From NCBI GenBank assembly GCA_964359745.1, contig CAYHTR010000022.1, forward strand, positions 1 to 7,229: a stretch of DNA of 7,229 bases, in the 5' to 3' direction. Origin of the DNA: JANLHG01 sp964359745. GTDB taxonomy: Bacteria; Patescibacteriota; Minisyncoccia; Phycocordibacterales; PALSA-1337. The notes below the pieces were generated by a model. It saw only the letters and a list, made by a program, of their open reading frames with translations. It searched no databases and was not told the DNA's origin. Each line of letters begins with the position of its first letter. Within the stretch, counting starts at the first letter, position 1. This document shows positions 6,448 through 7,229 of this stretch, piece after piece. The position numbers and the translations under genes are program-made.

Positions 6448-7131
6448 CTATTTTCCATTCCTTCGCTCGCGTTTTGAAAATTGTTCAAGGATTTTTAAAA
6501 ATTCTTCTTCAGTAAATGCTGGCCAATAGGTTTTCGTAAAAAAAAGTTCACTATAGGCAACTTGCCATAATAAAAAATTAGATAATCTTTGTTCTCCACT
6601 TGTTCGTATTACTAAATCTGGATCTGGAATATCTTTGGTCCATAAATAACTGTCGAAATTTTCTTCCGTAATTTGGTCTATCTTACCGTCCTTTGCAATT
6701 TTTTTTATAGCATTTACAATTTCACTTCTCGCACCATATGATACTGCCAATGCAAGAGTAATCTCCCCACCCTTCGTCATTTCCTCAACTTTTTTTATTT
6801 CCTCCTGTATATCTTCAGGTAATCGTGCAATTTCCCCAATAATTTTTATACTTATCTTTTCTTTTTTCAATTCAACAAGCTCATTTTTAAGCGCAAAACG
6901 AAAAATATCCATCAGATAATCAACTTCCTCTTTTGTTCTTTTCCAGTTTTCAGTTGAGAAAGCGTAAGCAACAACATATTTCACTTCCACTTTATGCGCC
7001 CATTTTACAACATTTTTTAATGTATCATATCCTGCCTTATGCCCAGAAAAAGCAGGCAAACCTTGTTCTTTTGCCCATCTGCGATTGCCGTCCATAATAA
7101 TACCTACACATTGTGGATTTCTTTGTTCCAT
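6448..7131 (-). CDS. uppS: Isoprenyl transferase (undecaprenyl diphosphate synthase, UppS)
   Basis: This 227-residue protein is a cis-prenyltransferase, which extends farnesyl diphosphate with isopentenyl diphosphate to make the C55 lipid carrier for cell-wall and surface polymer export. The motifs are IIMDGNRRWAK (11-21) with catalytic D14, GHKAG (30-34) with H31, YAFSTENWKR (56-65), VSYGARSEIVNA (130-141), and DLVIRTSGEQRLSNFLLWQ (172-190) with R176 and R182, followed by AYSELFF with E195. These align with E. coli D26, H43, R194, R200 and E213. E. coli R39, in the diphosphate-binding loop, is replaced by A27 (GLPAFSGH). The protein is somewhat shorter than the 253-residue E. coli enzyme. 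It is the first gene of the run, preceded by a terminator-like hairpin and a TATAAT, and has no Shine-Dalgarno. Chain length of the product cannot be read from sequence alone. Confidence 0.96.
   Translation of the reverse strand: MEQRNPQCVGIIMDGNRRWAKEQGLPAFSGHKAGYDTLKNVVKWAHKVEVKYVVAYAFSTENWKRTKEEVDYLMDIFRFALKNELVELKKEKISIKIIGEIARLPEDIQEEIKKVEEMTKGGEITLALAVSYGARSEIVNAIKKIAKDGKIDQITEENFDSYLWTKDIPDPDLVIRTSGEQRLSNFLLWQVAYSELFFTKTYWPAFTEEEFLKILEQFSKRERRNGK
6459..6463 (-). promoter_or_regulatory. Shine-Dalgarno AAGGA for the pseudouridine synthase
   Basis: AAGGA on the minus strand inside the 3' end of uppS lies 12 bases before the ATG at 6446 and directly abuts the ATG at 6458. It is the clearest Shine-Dalgarno-like sequence ahead of any gene in the window and, because it cannot serve the abutting ATG, it favours the start at 6446. 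The spacing is on the long side. Confidence 0.45.
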
Positions 7132-7148
7132 ATAAGAATGTATTCTAC

Positions 7149-7154
7149 ATTATA
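7149..7154 (-). promoter_or_regulatory. Possible -10 element (TATAAT) ahead of uppS
   Basis: A perfect TATAAT on the minus strand lies 17 bases before the uppS ATG and just after the T-run of the terminator-like hairpin, a sensible place for a promoter that starts the gene run. The hexamer at 17-base spacing is CCTATA, a poor -35. In DNA this AT-rich a chance TATAAT is common. If used, the leader would be only about ten bases. Confidence 0.35.
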
Positions 7155-7159
7155 TTTGG

Positions 7160-7190
7160 AAAAAACGAAAATATAGGATACTATATTTTC
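7160..7190 (-). terminator. AT-rich hairpin plus T-run, probable intrinsic terminator
   Basis: Bases 7167-7190 form a perfect 10-bp inverted repeat, GAAAATATAG and CTATATTTTC on the minus strand, around a 4-base loop. On the minus strand it is followed by one G and six Ts (7165-7160). Orientation and T-run fit termination of a gene lying beyond the right edge, transcribed in the same direction as uppS. The stem has only two G-C pairs, so it is weak on its own; the two G-C-richer hairpins just upstream may strengthen it. Confidence 0.55.
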
Positions 7191-7194
7191 ATAC

Positions 7195-7208
7195 GCGGGA
7201 TTACCCGC
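7195..7208 (-). repeat. Short GC-rich inverted repeat (hairpin)
   Basis: GCGGG-TAAT-CCCGC on the minus strand forms a 5-bp all-G-C stem with a 4-base loop. It is conspicuous against the AT-rich surroundings and sits one base from the next hairpin and four bases from the AT-rich one. It may belong to a compound terminator or to a dispersed palindromic repeat; the window shows only one copy. Confidence 0.5.
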
Positions 7209-7209
7209 C

Positions 7210-7229
7210 CGAACGACCGAAGTCATTCG
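7210..7229 (-). repeat. UUCG-loop hairpin at the window edge
   Basis: On the minus strand CGAATGAC-TTCG-GTCGTTCG forms an 8-bp stem (seven Watson-Crick pairs and one T-G) closed by C-G around TTCG. In RNA this is the exceptionally stable cUUCGg tetraloop; the plus-strand transcript would instead have a CGAA loop, which supports a minus-strand RNA role. The stem reaches the last base of the window and may be longer. Confidence 0.55.

Noticed and set aside
811..6490. UGA recoded as glycine (Gracilibacteria/SR1 code)
   Set aside because: TGA ends rnhA and the pseudouridine synthase at the normal family ends, translation beyond the rnhA TGA gives no homologous residues, and no in-frame TGA occurs inside the genes.
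1..7229. CRISPR array, insertion sequence, phage or defence system
   Set aside because: No regularly spaced repeats, transposase, integrase, nuclease-helicase or toxin-like genes are present; every substantial frame is accounted for by a known family.

Overview
The window is AT-rich (about one third G+C by eye) and very compact. All eleven genes lie on the minus strand, separated by 0-34 bases; the only sizeable non-coding stretch is the last 98 bases. UGA works as an ordinary stop: it ends the RNase H and pseudouridine synthase genes exactly where those families end, so the UGA=Gly code of Gracilibacteria/SR1 is unlikely. The ComEC fragment (HIVVLSGYNIT motif), the RecJ variant (IKGSCRSDG and GGHKMSGGF), the SIMPL protein and the absence of Shine-Dalgarno sequences at most starts together suggest a Patescibacteria/CPR genome, probably Parcubacteria-like. 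That placement is inferred from remembered family features, not from a search.

Reading along the minus strand, from high to low coordinates: a non-coding leader with three consecutive hairpins (7160-7229), the last followed by a T-run; uppS (undecaprenyl diphosphate synthase); an RluA-family rRNA pseudouridine synthase starting one base after uppS stops; rplS (ribosomal protein L19 with an extended tail); tRNA-Leu(GAG); an SDR oxidoreductase; a PduO-type cob(I)alamin adenosyltransferase; tRNA-His(GTG); a membrane-anchored SIMPL-domain protein; recJ; rnhA; and the N-terminal 271 codons of a ComEC-like DNA-uptake channel, cut by the window edge.

The genes form three functional blocks. The first is envelope lipid carrier synthesis plus ribosome function (uppS, pseudouridine synthase, rplS, tRNA-Leu). 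The second is a two-gene metabolic pair (SDR and corrinoid adenosyltransferase) lying exactly between the two tRNA genes. The third is a DNA-handling run (recJ, rnhA, comEC) that may link DNA uptake to single-strand and RNA-DNA hybrid processing. The tight spacing and lack of visible internal terminators suggest long polycistronic transcripts, with the tRNAs cut out of them.

No CRISPR array, mobile element, phage gene or clearly new system is visible. The most useful leads are the hairpin cluster at the right edge, the tRNA-bracketed gene pair, a substituted active-site residue in the adenosyltransferase, an arginine loss in UppS, and the shared AT-rich, SD-free start contexts.
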